Positions 22,001 through 33,700 of a stretch of DNA of 64,000 bases are shown piece by piece. The stretch's first letter is position 1; each line of letters starts with the position of its first letter. A program made the position numbers and the translations under genes. This stretch comes from Ligula intestinalis (Eukaryota > Platyhelminthes > Cestoda > Diphyllobothriidea > Diphyllobothriidae), in NCBI GenBank assembly GCA_036362985.1, contig JAYGXS010000009.1:12881181-12945180 (forward strand), given 5' to 3'. The notes under the pieces were generated by a model. The model saw nothing but the letters and a program-made list of their open reading frames with translations, was not told the origin of the DNA and ran no database searches.

Positions 22001-25000
22001 AAGCAAATAGAGGCAGAATTGGGGCAGAACCACAATTTGTAGATATCTGTCAAAACTCCTCCGATATTTTAAGACTGCAAAAAAATATCCTTAACTGTAT
22101 GTGTTATGCTATTAAAGAGCATAAATAAAAGATCAGAAACCTTTTTATCATACTTCTACACAGAACTAGAGATTAGATCCTGCCTCCGAGAAATGGACCT
22201 ATTTGGAAATAAGAGATAAGGTTTTATTATTGGTAAAAGGATAAAAGTCAGTTTGCATGGTGTTGTCTGCTAAGACCATAGGTTGATTGACTTCGTCGAA
22301 ACTAGAACTTATAATCATCTATTCTATGAAATTTTACGGAAGGTCATAAGCTTTGTCTTTGACTTCACAAACGGACCCCGTTTATATACAAGCAGCATAT
22401 TTATCGCTTAATTTAAGTGTAGTCAAGAATAATGTCAATAATTCCCAGTTGTTTCTCAAATTAACCTTTAAACAGCTTGAGTTCACAGATGTTCATTGTC
22501 TTAATATCAAATCAAAGCAATTTTTACAGAGGTCAGTTGCTGTAAGGAAACTTTTTTATTAATCAAATGCACATACATTTGTTGTGAACGTTACATTTTC
22601 TCGAACATGTGTGGATGTCTTTAAATGGTCCTAAAACCATTATATAGACTGACAACTGCATAAGAAGGACTGTTTAGAAACTAATGAATTTAGGCCAAAG
22701 CTTTTATGGAATATGTTATTTTGAAGGTTTTGGTAAACAAGTAGAACAAAATCACTATATAAGGGAACAGCGAATAAAACACGGAACTTCGTAAACTGCT
22801 AAGCCACTTTTTAAGAACAAACGGAAAATCGTCGCGTTTGGTTTCTTTAAATAATCACAAAGCAATGTGACGAAAGGACATGTCTCTAAGAATACACAAA
22901 ATGATGTGGATTTGTCTAAAAGTGCAAACGCAAAGCAATTTGTCAGTAAGCAGCCAGCGTCTTCAATCTACTCTTTGTCCTGCTAAAAACCCGAGTCTTC
23001 TTCATATGGAAAAGATGTTGTAATTATCAAACAAAATTTCCACAAAACAAAGAAGAATATTTTTATCAGAAAATTGTTTTCTTAGATAACAGTCCCATTC
23101 ACCAAAAAGCTTAGGTTGACTGGTCTCTGTTTAAATCCAGCAAGTTTCATTCTGTTTTAAGCGTTAAAAGAAAATCTACGAAGTGTTTATTTTTGCAGTT
23201 GTACACATTCTGTTTAAATCTTCGATAATATTATGCTCATCTGCCTTAACTTTATTTATTTTTCACATACAATCAGTGACTTACAATAAAGCGATTATCT
23301 ATTTTTTAAATTTTCTATAGGAAATATAACTATTTTAGTTTATATAAAGTATTTAGTTGATAAAAAACCTAAATATTTTTTTGTGTATGGTACGTAATCT
23401 TCTACAGTATAACTTGGGGAATGCCGCATGCACCGATGTCACCAAATCGAAATGTCTTGCCTATATCACGACATTTCCTGAAATTGCCTACCTGCTACAG
23501 TTATTTGCCATCCTTGTTTTCATGAAAATGCTTGTTAAAAATGCCACTGTAAACGGACCTATGTCATCAGACAATGGCAAAAGGCAAAAAGAGGATGATC
23601 CGAATGCTAATATAGGACTGCATACTCGTATTCATAGATAAATGCGAGAAATACAACGCCACTCCACAGTAAATGTTTCCCTGAACGTCACTGCGGACGC
23701 TAGAAACGAGAAACTCGATACCGGAAATGTCAATACAGTAAACGCGACAACTAACTGCCAGAAATTGGGAAAACTAAGTCCACCGTTAGCTTTTATTTAC
23801 GCACCTCGCAGACCAAGTTGAAAGTGAGGCAAAAGATTCAAAACGCCATGCGGCAACAAGTGTCAACTGTTATCCCCAAACACACACTTCAGATGACGTG
23901 TTCGGAAGCATAAATATGAAAGGTTCAGACATCGATGCATTGATAGAAACCAGATGATGACATTGTTTGGCTGGGTCTACTTATCTACCTTCGTTTCATT
24001 CGAACTTCCCATAATCAGTATGGGCAAAAGTGTTAATGGAAAGTACAATAAAGATGACATGTTTGAAAGATAGGCGTCACCGAACGCCTAGACCTTTGCC
24101 AACGACCGCGTCGACGAGTAAAATAAGGGAACAGCGACGGTCTCCCGCCGGTCGCGTTTATTTTCCGGTAGAATACTGCAGAAAAAATTGTGATTATGCT
24201 TCGGTTTGTACAGTCCACAATTATGTACCAGACAACGCAACATTAGCAGGACTTTAAGACTTTACTAAATTCCATATTCTCCTCATCCAATAAAGCATGA
24301 AAGAATAAACATATGAGCCAATTGTCATTCCTTGATGCACAAGATACAAGGAGTTCCCGGCGAGAATAAGTACCAGGATATGCACTATGGCAACAAATAC
24401 TACATGCATTCTTCAACTTCGATGTAACCAACTCTTGGTCACAAATGCAGCTCTGTCAGTACGCTCTTCAAGCTGGCTTAACTATACGACAGACATTAAG
24501 ACGGGAGTAAAGAGGAGGTAAAATACGAATTTTCCACTTTCCACCTAGTGGTTATCTACGAGCCCTCCCAGGGAAGAATTTTTTGAATGAGGTGGGTTTC
24601 AGAGATGACAAAAGAAACCTGAATAAATTTTCTTCTGTGGTGCCCTATAAAATAGAATCGATAACCCGGCAACGAAAATGGTATCCCAAAACTCACCGGT
24701 GGCAAAAAATTAATGGTCAGTTTTTTAACAGCATACGCAACAATGTTGCGGCCCAAATTATACTGGTAAAATGGATAAAAAATCTGCATAAGACCACATT
24801 ATAAGTAACTGGCAGTCAATCACGAGAAAAGACTGTCATTACAATATGGCCACGCACAAAACGACAAACGCAGGCAATCGAGCCAAAAGAACGCTTACCT
24901 GAACAAAGATAGGTTGTCCGTGGGAACAATCACTGCATATTTTGTCCAGTGGGTCCTCCGTTCAAGACTTTAGTCGACCCAGAGGAGGAAGACTGCATTT

Positions 25001-25500
25001 TGGATTGTTTTGCAGCTTCGCCAGCAGATGCCACCAACGCAGTTGGGGAAGGGATCAGCCGCAGTTCACATTAGCGTGCGGCGCAATACGCACCTAGAGT
25101 GACAGCTGATCTATCTATCGATCCAGTTATGAAGGGAGTTCATGCATAGCCGCCCCAGTGCAAAAAATGGGCACATAGTCTTAGCAGCCATCTCACCAGC
25201 CATGTTAGCGGCAGGGATCAAACTCGGAGAGGTAAAAGTCAATCTTGAGATAGCAGGTTGGTCAACGTTTGTGTCCAAAGCTTGCCTATAACAGAAAACA
25301 AGAGATAATACATAATTATCTGCAAGCAAAAACAACCATTCACCACTTTCATGATGGAAACGACGCTGACTTGGAAACACTGCGGTCCATGAAATGGCTC
25401 GTTTTTTATACTTTGTGTTCTTTAAGAATAAATAGGATGCATAAATAGATGCAGTCAGTAATGCATTACCCACAAAAACAGTGGAGATTTAGATGGCTCT
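19100..25500. other. Long intergenic stretch, no gene supported
   Basis: About 6.4 kb of mainly AT-rich sequence. A B-box-like GGTTTAAATTC on the minus strand near 21,050 could be a SINE remnant, but its partner box is not clear. The interval 21,360-21,690 is more GC-rich and has a 130-codon frame (21,297-21,689) without a recognised domain; overlapping frames on both strands argue against coding. Frames at 23,357-23,641 and 24,583-24,804 are likewise unassigned. Confidence 0.5.
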
Positions 25501-25540
25501 TTTAAGCTTATAAGCTGACAACAGCCAGCCAAACCCCACT

Positions 25541-25611
25541 CCGGAGATTTGAATCAGTGATCTTGTAAATTAGAAGTTCAATGCTCTAACCAGCGTCACG
25601 GTCTTGCTGCT
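25541..25611 (-). mobile_element. tRNA-Arg-like SINE head
   Basis: On the minus strand the order is an A-box-like GCTGGTTAGAGC (complement of 25,583-25,594), then GCATTGAACTTCTAATTTA, then a B-box GATTCAAATC (complement of 25,545-25,554). The middle strongly resembles the anticodon arm of metazoan tRNA-Arg with anticodon TCT. The acceptor stem does not pair well, so this is a tRNA-derived retroelement head rather than a working tRNA. A hammerhead-like core lies about 190 bases upstream on the same strand. Confidence 0.55.
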
Positions 25612-25769
25612 TTGCCAGTTTTCGATTGGGAATATACACAATGGTAGTGGGCCGCTCACCTATCGGTACAAAACTCATTCGTTCGTTGTGTTGTATTAAG
25701 GTGCTCGCTCTCGGGCCAACGAACAGCCGCTCAACGGCTAGCATAGTACACACAAAAATAGATTACCGA

Positions 25770-25850
25770 CAAACAAACGGGGAACTGCATTGCCCATTTC
25801 TGGCTTGTAAGCCATCATCAGCCAGTGATTCCCATTGTCAAGGTTCGACT
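25770..25850 (-). ncRNA. Hammerhead-like core upstream of tRNA-like head
   Basis: On the minus strand, CTGATGA (complement of 25,815-25,821) is followed by a perfect inverted repeat TGGCTTACAAGCCA (helix II) and then GAAA (complement of 25,797-25,800). Bases before box I (GACAATGGGAATC) can pair imperfectly with TTCCCC...TTTGTC downstream of box II, a plausible bulged helix I. I cannot place a legal cleavage triplet, because the natural candidate is followed by G. The perfect helix II makes simple coincidence less likely. Activity is not shown. Confidence 0.45.
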
Positions 25851-25899
25851 TGCTGGACTAGTCAAACACCTTATCCTGGTAAATCCGATGAACAAGTTC

Positions 25900-27055
25900 T
25901 GACGACCTTTTGCGTATTTTTCTGATTTTTCGAATTCCCACGTGAGCCAATTTTTGAGGAACAAATTATTATACATCTTAGCGCCAATTTACCTCAGCTC
26001 TACTGGGAGTGTCCTTAAGATCTGGCCTTGATTTATCACGTAACGCCAGATTAACATCCAGAAGATCGAGATGCCTAGAAATAGGATCAACGCATGAGTG
26101 CCATGACTCCTGCAACTGGCGTACGATTTAGTCATAGGACTGGTACGGTATTCTTACGCGTTCGATTAGACAGCACTGCTCTAATTAGCATGCGCGGGCG
26201 ACTACCAAGTAAAGCTTGTCCTTCCGTTGCACGGCAAGTTCGCGCTCTTACAGGCTTTCGAGTACTCATTCCGTGGCATTACCGACATATTACCAACATA
26301 ATTGGCTTGACCAGGCATCAATCCTCTGCATTGCAATTAACGTTAATCTGTAGCATCGCGCTTACAGCTAGGCTACTGTATTTCTTCGCGAAGGCACGTT
26401 TACGTCCATAATGCAGAATTAACTTCCAGACGTCGTTATGAGCTGTAAGTCGCAGAACCAGCTAATACTATTTAAGGGAACTAGCTACAATGCATCGTAG
26501 TTTCCGCAAAAAGGAATCCATATATTGTCTCACCAGAGAAAGAAAACTTTCACGTTTCAGGTATATGGATGGATAAGTAAGAAGACTTGTCAAGCTTCGG
26601 AGCTATTTGTTAATTTTTTAAGCTTTTGAACATCCAGATGGCTTCATCCATACCAATCTGTAATTTTTAGCTAAACATCGACGCATCAAGAAGGGTAAAG
26701 TAAATATTTTAAATTTCCACTTACTCCATGAATTTTATATTCGGGTCAACCGATTTTGGTGCTAACTATCAAGGTATTTGATAATTGCAATAATTGTACT
26801 TGCCTAAACAACGCATACATGAGAATGACTTTTTCATACTGTACATTCTTCTGTATGTATAACGTCCACCTTTTAGAAATGGGCCTTCATAGACTGGACT
26901 GCAGTAGAGCTGCCCACTTTTGGACAAATAGACGTACAAAGGCGAGTTTTGATGCAAAGTCAACATTTGCATATGCTTAGGACGGTTTTTGGCAGTATTC
27001 TGACGTGCTTGATCTGTCAGCATTCGCAACAATTCTGCGTACGTTTAGTAGCATT
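25900..27055. other. Intergenic stretch, nothing recognised
   Basis: A 105-codon frame at 26,094-26,411 (plus) has no recognisable domain. I see no repeat or RNA signal. Confidence 0.45.
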
Positions 27056-27359
27056 ACAAAGCGTGTGTGTGAGAGTGTTGTAGCCTTAATTAGGTCAGGA
27101 GTGACCGCCGGAAGCAAACGGGTTGACCCAAAGGTCCGCGGGGGTGAGTTGGTTGCCTGGCCGGGAACTGCAAGCTAAAGCTCTGGACGGTCATGCAAAG
27201 GAAAAACCGCGGTTAGGGCAGCTGTCAGGTGAAGGGGAGTCGAGCCGGTTTTGGTACTGATGAAGAAGATTTGAGGAGCCACAGTTTAGTCGAACGAAGG
27301 TACAGGTTGTGAGAATCAGAATTTGTCGTTCTGGGGGCGAAATCAGAGCTGTCAAGCGG

Positions 27360-28630
27360 CTTAAGAGGACCGGAGATTGTAAAATTGTTTGTCTTCGACA
27401 ACACCTCTCTGGAAGTCTGTCATGATGGCAAGGCCATCAACGAATAGATCCAATACGACAGCTTCTATGTGCAGAACGCTTATAGACGACCAAACGGTGT
27501 GGCTAGGTTCAGGAGCGTGACGACGGTGATAATTAGGATGGCCAGGTTGCAAACAGGTCCCATGTTATTACTGCTTTAAGAGTGCGTTTTGAGGGGCCGC
27601 TGGCAGAAAAGAAGCCTCTGCATAAAAGTGGTTAAAGGGCGAAATTTTAAAGCAATCCACCATTTAGCGGACGGTGGCATTCTGTGCTGACTGAAGCCTG
27701 CGGAGGCTGGAGGAGCTGATCATAGGTGACCAATATTGCGCCACCTAAGTTAGGTCCGGCTTAGCCAGTGCTTCGAATGAGGTCGCTAAACTCTCTGTCG
27801 CGCAGCCCATGATGTGCGCATTAAAAATTTGTCGACGTTGGGGCGGCGGTTTACTTTGCCTGTGACCTTTCTGACACGATCCGCAAGCGTAAAAAGCGGA
27901 TTGCGAATTATTTTGGGCCTCAGGATGGGTTGTAAGGACGCGGGATTGACGATTATGGCTAAATGACGACTCAGATCCCATGGGTCCAGCGTGAACTCAT
28001 TGACAGATGACTTGGGTGTAGATATCTTCAACCCTCGCTAGGTGAAGTTGTTTTCGACATCAGGCATGAACTCCGAGAAGAGCTGGGCAGCTAGATCAAT
28101 ACGACTTTGCCGACAGGAGAAAGTAACATCATCCGCGTACAATACTCGAAAGAGTGAAAGCTGTCGCATGTTGATGTTGAAGTGTGTCGGACTGAGCCCC
28201 GAGCCGCAAGAAATGCTGCAGGTCTGCTTGCGAGGCCTAGAATATGATCATTTTTGCCACAATCTTACAATTGTTTAAAACGAAGTTGCCATCCCCGAAG
28301 CTAACAGACTTGTTAGATGTATCAGCCTGGGGCTTGGGCAGGTTGCATAGAAGTTCCCAAGGTACAGCCAGGTTGCTGCGGAAATTGCAGTCTGCAACTA
28401 GTTCATGCCAGCGTTGGCGTTTGCCGTTTTTAACGCCATTCGGATCTCCGATGCGCAGCTCAGTGGCATCATGCACTCGCATACAATTTATCGCGCCTTG
28501 CAGGCGTAGGCTTCAGACGGATAGTTGGGAGAAGCAGGGGAATGCGGCCATTTGGAGAGTAATGAATTGCTGCCGCCAGAAGCAGTCGACGAAGGTCTCC
28601 CGCCGCCGTGGGGACACAGGTGGGATACAG
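27360..28630 (-). pseudogene. Reverse transcriptase of the Jockey/CR1-like LINE
   Basis: In order on the minus strand: RRLLLAAAIHYSPNGRIPLL near 28,590-28,530; RWHELVADCNFRSNL near 28,400; GSGLSPTHFNIN near 28,200, matching the (Q)G...SP..FNI motif with the Q codon altered; and the YADD catalytic box at 28,128-28,139, followed by VTFSCRQSRIDLAAQLF. After a stop near 28,040 the product continues with NPLFTLADRVRKVTGKVNRR near 27,900, WSPMISSSSLRR near 27,720 and ISPFNHFYAEASFLP near 27,640. Frames change at least three times. This is a dead copy; the intact enzyme would reverse-transcribe its own RNA at a nicked site. Confidence 0.82.
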
Positions 28631-29035
28631 TAGGACTTCGACTGTGGCTTCACACTCGGTAGTTATCGCTATCCAGGCTGATTTTCTTGCTTCACATGGT
28701 GGACACTACCAGGGCTTCTTTCCGTAGATCGGCCACCAAGTACGTGCATCGCTGTTCGTACTGAGTGTTGCAGTCACCTAGCACCGAACTATCTCCAGAT
28801 GGTAAAAAAGGGAGCGATAGGAGCTGTGAAGCCGGATGGGGAACTGGAAGTTTGAAGGATGTAGACCTTCATGAAGGTTAGCGGCACCACGCCAACGTCT
28901 AGTGAATTCGCTTACCATTCCGCGCATTTGTCCAGAAAGAAGAACAAACTTCTGCTGTTTTTGCGATAACACGGCAGTAAGGACATGAGGTATAGGAGCA
29001 GGTAGGGGCAATGAACAACCAGGGTCAAGTACAGG

Positions 29036-29284
29036 TCAGCGACCAGGTTGGGAACCAGAATGTACAGAGCAGTCGCGGCGACGCAGGCTGACTTGGCAGA
29101 TGGAGCAGTACCAAAGAAGTCCAAGGTTGTCCCCGATTCCGGTGACAACGAGGAAGAGCTGCAGCACCGTGGTCGGGAGGGTTTGCATGCTCATACAAAA
29201 TACAAGTTGGGAGGAGAGAAGGAGGTTTGATCCAACGTAGAGAGATGAATGCCGCCTTGAGGGGGGTCTGAAACGAAAAGACAT
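29036..29284 (-). pseudogene. Possible zinc-finger (ORF1-like) remnant of the LINE
   Basis: A minus-strand frame contains GLLWYCSICQVS near 29,100. The W-x-C-x-x-C arrangement resembles the end of the PHD-type finger found in ORF1 of some flatworm LINEs. The earlier cysteines that should complete the finger are not in one frame. The position, just upstream of the LINE's endonuclease-RT region on the same strand, supports the reading, but the match is short. Confidence 0.3.
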
Positions 29285-29454
29285 CTGCTGTGGTTCCCAA
29301 AATTAGGACATCTGTCGATATGGTGATGTGTATGTTGTATATTTAGACATTTGATGAGAAGAAAGTGCAGCTGGATTAACGCTTTATGTTATCATAGGGT
29401 GGTTTGGAAGATTCTTTATTTTTCAGTTGAAACAATTGTGAAAAATTGACGGTC

Positions 29455-29660
29455 TCAGTAGGAATATAACCTATAGACAAGAGAAGGCTTTTGCACACCC
29501 AGCACTCTAATACTGCGCTACAATTCTCACCATGAGCGGTGATTTTCATCACACGTGGATAAATTTTACCCGCAGAACTTACTGCTTGCATGGAATCCAC
29601 CATAATGGAACAGGAAGCTGACTTCCCAGGCAGCATCTCCTAAGTAATCATTCAAAATAC
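29455..29660 (-). mobile_element. tRNA-like SINE, degenerate copy
   Basis: The plus strand reads aggcttttgcacacccagc...gcgctacaattctc, which on the minus strand is a TTGTAGCGCAGTATTAGAGTGC A-box region. The following block (cacacgtggata, tttacccgc, catggaatccaccata, tcctaagtaatcat) matches the flank of the SINE at 47.5-47.65 kb in the same order. The copy has drifted, and the T-arm region is not recognisable. Confidence 0.5.
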
Positions 29661-29664
29661 ACCA

Positions 29665-32600
29665 GAGTTACTGCAAGACTCACTGAGCTGTTACAGCGCC
29701 TCAGTAGATTTGCCTATTTTGGTTGAATTGTTACTTTTTTATCGAGTTTTATTTGGATATTAAGTTTTTGAAAACCAGAATTTCGGTACGCGAATAAGAT
29801 ATCATGTTCTTGTTCAAAACAGAATGAGTGTTTTGTGCTCAGAAAAGACACCAGCATGTAACATATAATTCACTTCAACATAAATCACGCTTGTCTCACA
29901 AACGCAGTTGCGTTCTTAACCTTTTTAAATAGTTGAGTTCTACTGCAGCATACCAGCTGGCAAAAGAGCGAAAAAACATAACTTTAAGACCTATTTCGAA
30001 ATTACGGATACTACGTATTACGAAACAACATCGTGAAGTCTGTAGAGCCATTCCTTACATAAAAGGCATCCTTTAATCAGTCTGTCGAATGTTGTTACCC
30101 ACTGGAGTAGGCATATTCCATCGACCTCGGGTGACAGTACGCCGTCATGTGATCTGGTTTAAAATTTGACTACCTCCTACCGTAACTTCGCAGTTGTCAA
30201 TATACTTTGAAGAAATAGGGATTGCAATTAGGTTGGATAAAAATGGCAACCATTGCAGATCTGCCCACACCAGCACGAACAAGTGGCTCAGAAACTAAAC
30301 CGAAATTCGCAGCTAGCAACAAATATCGGAAACTACATACAATTTCAGTTTGAAAAATTATTTTTTGCCAATTTTGAGGTGTTTACCAGAAAAAACATAA
30401 CAACACGTTTTGAACGTATTTTCATTTACCGCATTAACAATATTGCAAAGAAAACAAAACTGCATATATATTATTGCAAAATTTCATGCAAAAATAATCT
30501 TATTGATCCAAAGTTGGAAATAATGTACTTTTAATAAAATATTTGTATAATATTTAAATAATTAGAATCATTGAATAATTTGGAAGCGGATTGGATCCAC
30601 CACTACCTTTTTCGGAAAAACTTAATGTACATTCGGCCATATTTTTCCATCCGCAAAGGTAGAACGGTTTATGAAGGTAATCCACTTTGATGGCAAATAT
30701 TGTAATATGAAGCAAAAAGAAAGAAATTCAATTTTCCCTTTATCAGATACTGTTGGATTTATTAAAACTTGGCCAACGTTTTCTATTTGCACTTTGACAT
30801 AACGTTAGAAAAGATATACATCTACATAAATCCGTCTTCTAAATATATTTTAAAAGTGTTAATGAAAGAGTAAACGCATTATAGATAGCTATCTTTTATT
30901 AATCGTAGAATTAATAACTGCAGGAAAACTGCATTTTTTAGGTTGGAACAACTTTTGAATATCTTTCACTTTGCCACCCTTACAAAAACCCATTTGCAAA
31001 AGTTATTTTATTTGGAAAATATTTTCTTAAAATAAAATATTTCAAAGCTTTTAATATAAACGTCGATACCCTGGATGCATGGGCGAAAACCTAAAAAAAC
31101 TGAAAACCATTGGAAATATTTCAGAATTTCTAGAACAATATAAAGCCAATTCTAAAAAACTAGGGGTCCTATGTAGAATAATATAACAACATGGAATGCT
31201 CCTTCTTATATTAACGAGGCATAGTTAACCTTTGAACTGTCGATAACCGTTTGTCTTAGAAGACATAAAGATATGGCAATTTATTAACGCGTGAGGAGCT
31301 TGGATATTAAAACGAAATTTTTGTATTATTACTAGAATATTAGTGCTTTTAATATTTCTTTAAATTTATAAATCCGCTTTAATCCGTTTATTATTATTTT
31401 AAGATGGCATACATTTGTCAGTATCAATTTAAAATATTCAATTTTTGCTTCTTTTGTGTGTACTTGCAAATTTTTCTTTGCGTTACCACTGTGAGGCACA
31501 AGTGTTAAGCTTTCGACGCCACCATTCCAGTGTACCACGATCCTGATTTTAGCAGAGTCTTGTCGGATTTACATTGCATACTAGGTCCGCGTTCTCTACC
31601 ACAGCCTCCCCTTAACGGCATTGCTAGGTTGTCGTAGTGATTATGCACCTGATGTTGGTAAGTAAGCTTTTTTTAACACCATTTTGCAATGTGTATACAA
31701 TCGTCTGGTTTCACCATCCGACATATAGAAAGGGCAACATTTTTTATACTCATTATTTTTTAATGCTTTGCTGTTCCCTTATTTATTAAAGTTTTCATGC
31801 ACTTTCTTCATTATGGGTTTTAACATAAAAAACTGCCTAGAAATGCCTTGTCAAATAAGCAACGAAGAATCTGCTTACGATGACGGTATCGAGGATCATG
31901 AGTCACCTTAGTATAATAACTAAGCCTTAACGTATGCATCGACAATTCCATCATCGGTAAACTTTCAACAAGGCGTCAATCGAATATTGTCAAAAACATC
32001 GAAAACAAGCTCTTCTAACTGAATAAATTTTACTATTTGGTGACAGAATGTGCTTTTGAAATACACTGCGGCAGACGAACCATTTTATAAGCGGCAATTG
32101 AACATTGTGTATACTGTCAACTTAATCAGAACGTTTAAACTACGAATACAAAGTGCGAAGGTAAAGAAAATTTTAAAGAAGGATTTGGATGGTTGGCATG
32201 TGAATGATAATGAAAATGCCGATTCAACTCTGTTAAGAAGGAAGTCAAATGTTAATTGGGAGGTGATTGTCTTTTCTTGAAAAGGTGAAGCCATTGCCTG
32301 ATTGTATACATCGTAATCCTTATGTTTATTACTTAAATTTTTTTGACCAAATACATACGCTCGTTTACTGATCTAATGTCTCAACTCTAATCTGTAAACC
32401 GTAGACTGCATCTATGTAACCTTGAAATTCATAACATGTGTGACGTTTGTATGCAGGACAAGTAGCGTATTTTAATTGGATTTTCTTGGCGTGTACAATT
32501 ATGAAGGCAAATTTTTTCCCATTACCTACTTTGTAATCACCTTTAATCTGTTAAGATTCAAAAACGTATTTGCGGTCTGAGAAGCGAAATTTCATTGATC

Positions 32601-33700
32601 GTAACATTTTATTTTCACTTAAAGTACACAGTGTTAATAGTTAAACAAAAATCTTAAATAATTGAATGCGCCAATTACAGAAAACGGCTTTTTTGAAAGA
32701 ATGCTAATTTTTGCATAAGTGCCCACAAATTCACAAAAGTAGAAACGTAAAATAAAAAAGCCAGCTAAAAATTGGTTTTTGAGTTCAAATTTTTTGGCAC
32801 GTGCTTGTGGCTCGGTCCAGCAGTTTTTAATTAACAAAAAGCCTCAGTTTGGTGATGATTTTAGAAAAGAGTGCTGGTCTGAGCGTTTGCAAAAACTTGT
32901 TGATTTTGACTTTTCTGAGATTACTGATTTTAACCTAAAAGTTCCTTTAGCTTTCTTTGACGCGTTGGTGGGGAATACTTGTATGTCTTCAAATTAGCGT
33001 TTTGAATAACTAAACTGTGCTATTCGGTGTCTTTTGATTTGTGGAACACTTGATAGTATTGATCACATAATTGATGCTATTAATTGGATGGTTTTACCTG
33101 TTGAGCCAGTATAGGTAAACGCTGTGTGCTATTTGGGATAAAACATTGCACTCTGCATTATACCTTATGACAGTCGCTTTATTTCAAATATACAATTAAA
33201 CACATTTTGATGCATTATGTGCCAAATCGACTCATAGGAAATTAGCCAGAATGTCTATCTAAAACAAATTTTATCAAACTGCTTCCACAAAAGTCACTTT
33301 TGAGGACACTCCGTTGTCAGTAAGTAATTACCGGAGACAAGCAAATATTTGTCGGATTTTTTTGTTTTGAGAAAATTTCTATTTTCCATCGTACGCTGCA
33401 GCTTCTTTTGTACATGTGCCTGGAGGTTCCGCGAAAGGCTTAAAATGGTAGATACCGCCGATAATAATTGATATTCAATCAGCAAAAAAGAGTAAACCGG
33501 GGCTGCTTGGTCGAATCGCGTCTCGAATACCCTGTAAGAATTTTAATTTTCGAAGGCCTTGGGTAGCCGGTATAATGCTTTCTTTTTATTAATTAAGTAA
33601 AAACACAATTAGAAGTTGAAAATATATTAATGTTTGAGTTGTTAGTCGTATATCGAACACCATTAATAAAATCTCACCACGTAGCAACTCGAGCCTTGCA
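29665..33700. other. AT-rich intergenic stretch, nothing recognised
   Basis: Roughly 4 kb, very AT-rich. A 72-codon frame at 32,779-32,997 (plus) has a fairly ordinary amino-acid mix but no domain or conserved neighbour. I do not call it a gene. Confidence 0.5.

Larger units (their letters stand above)
27060..29300 (-). mobile_element. Jockey/CR1-like non-LTR retrotransposon, decayed
   Basis: A GC-rich minus-strand LINE. From 5' (high coordinate) to 3': a possible zinc-finger remnant near 29,100; an endonuclease-to-RT linker near 28,620-28,530; the RT core near 28,210-28,040; and the RT C-terminus and tail near 28,000-27,360. The series WSPMISSSSLRRLQSAQN near 27,700 is typical of Jockey/CR1-type tails in flatworm elements (family recalled from memory). 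Stops and shifts are frequent. The apurinic-type endonuclease expected between 28,640 and 29,080 could not be recognised, so that part is deleted or too decayed. Confidence 0.82.

Noticed and set aside
32779..32997. 72-codon frame with balanced composition
   Set aside because: Could be an exon, but no splice-site pair, homologue motif or adjacent exon could be supported.
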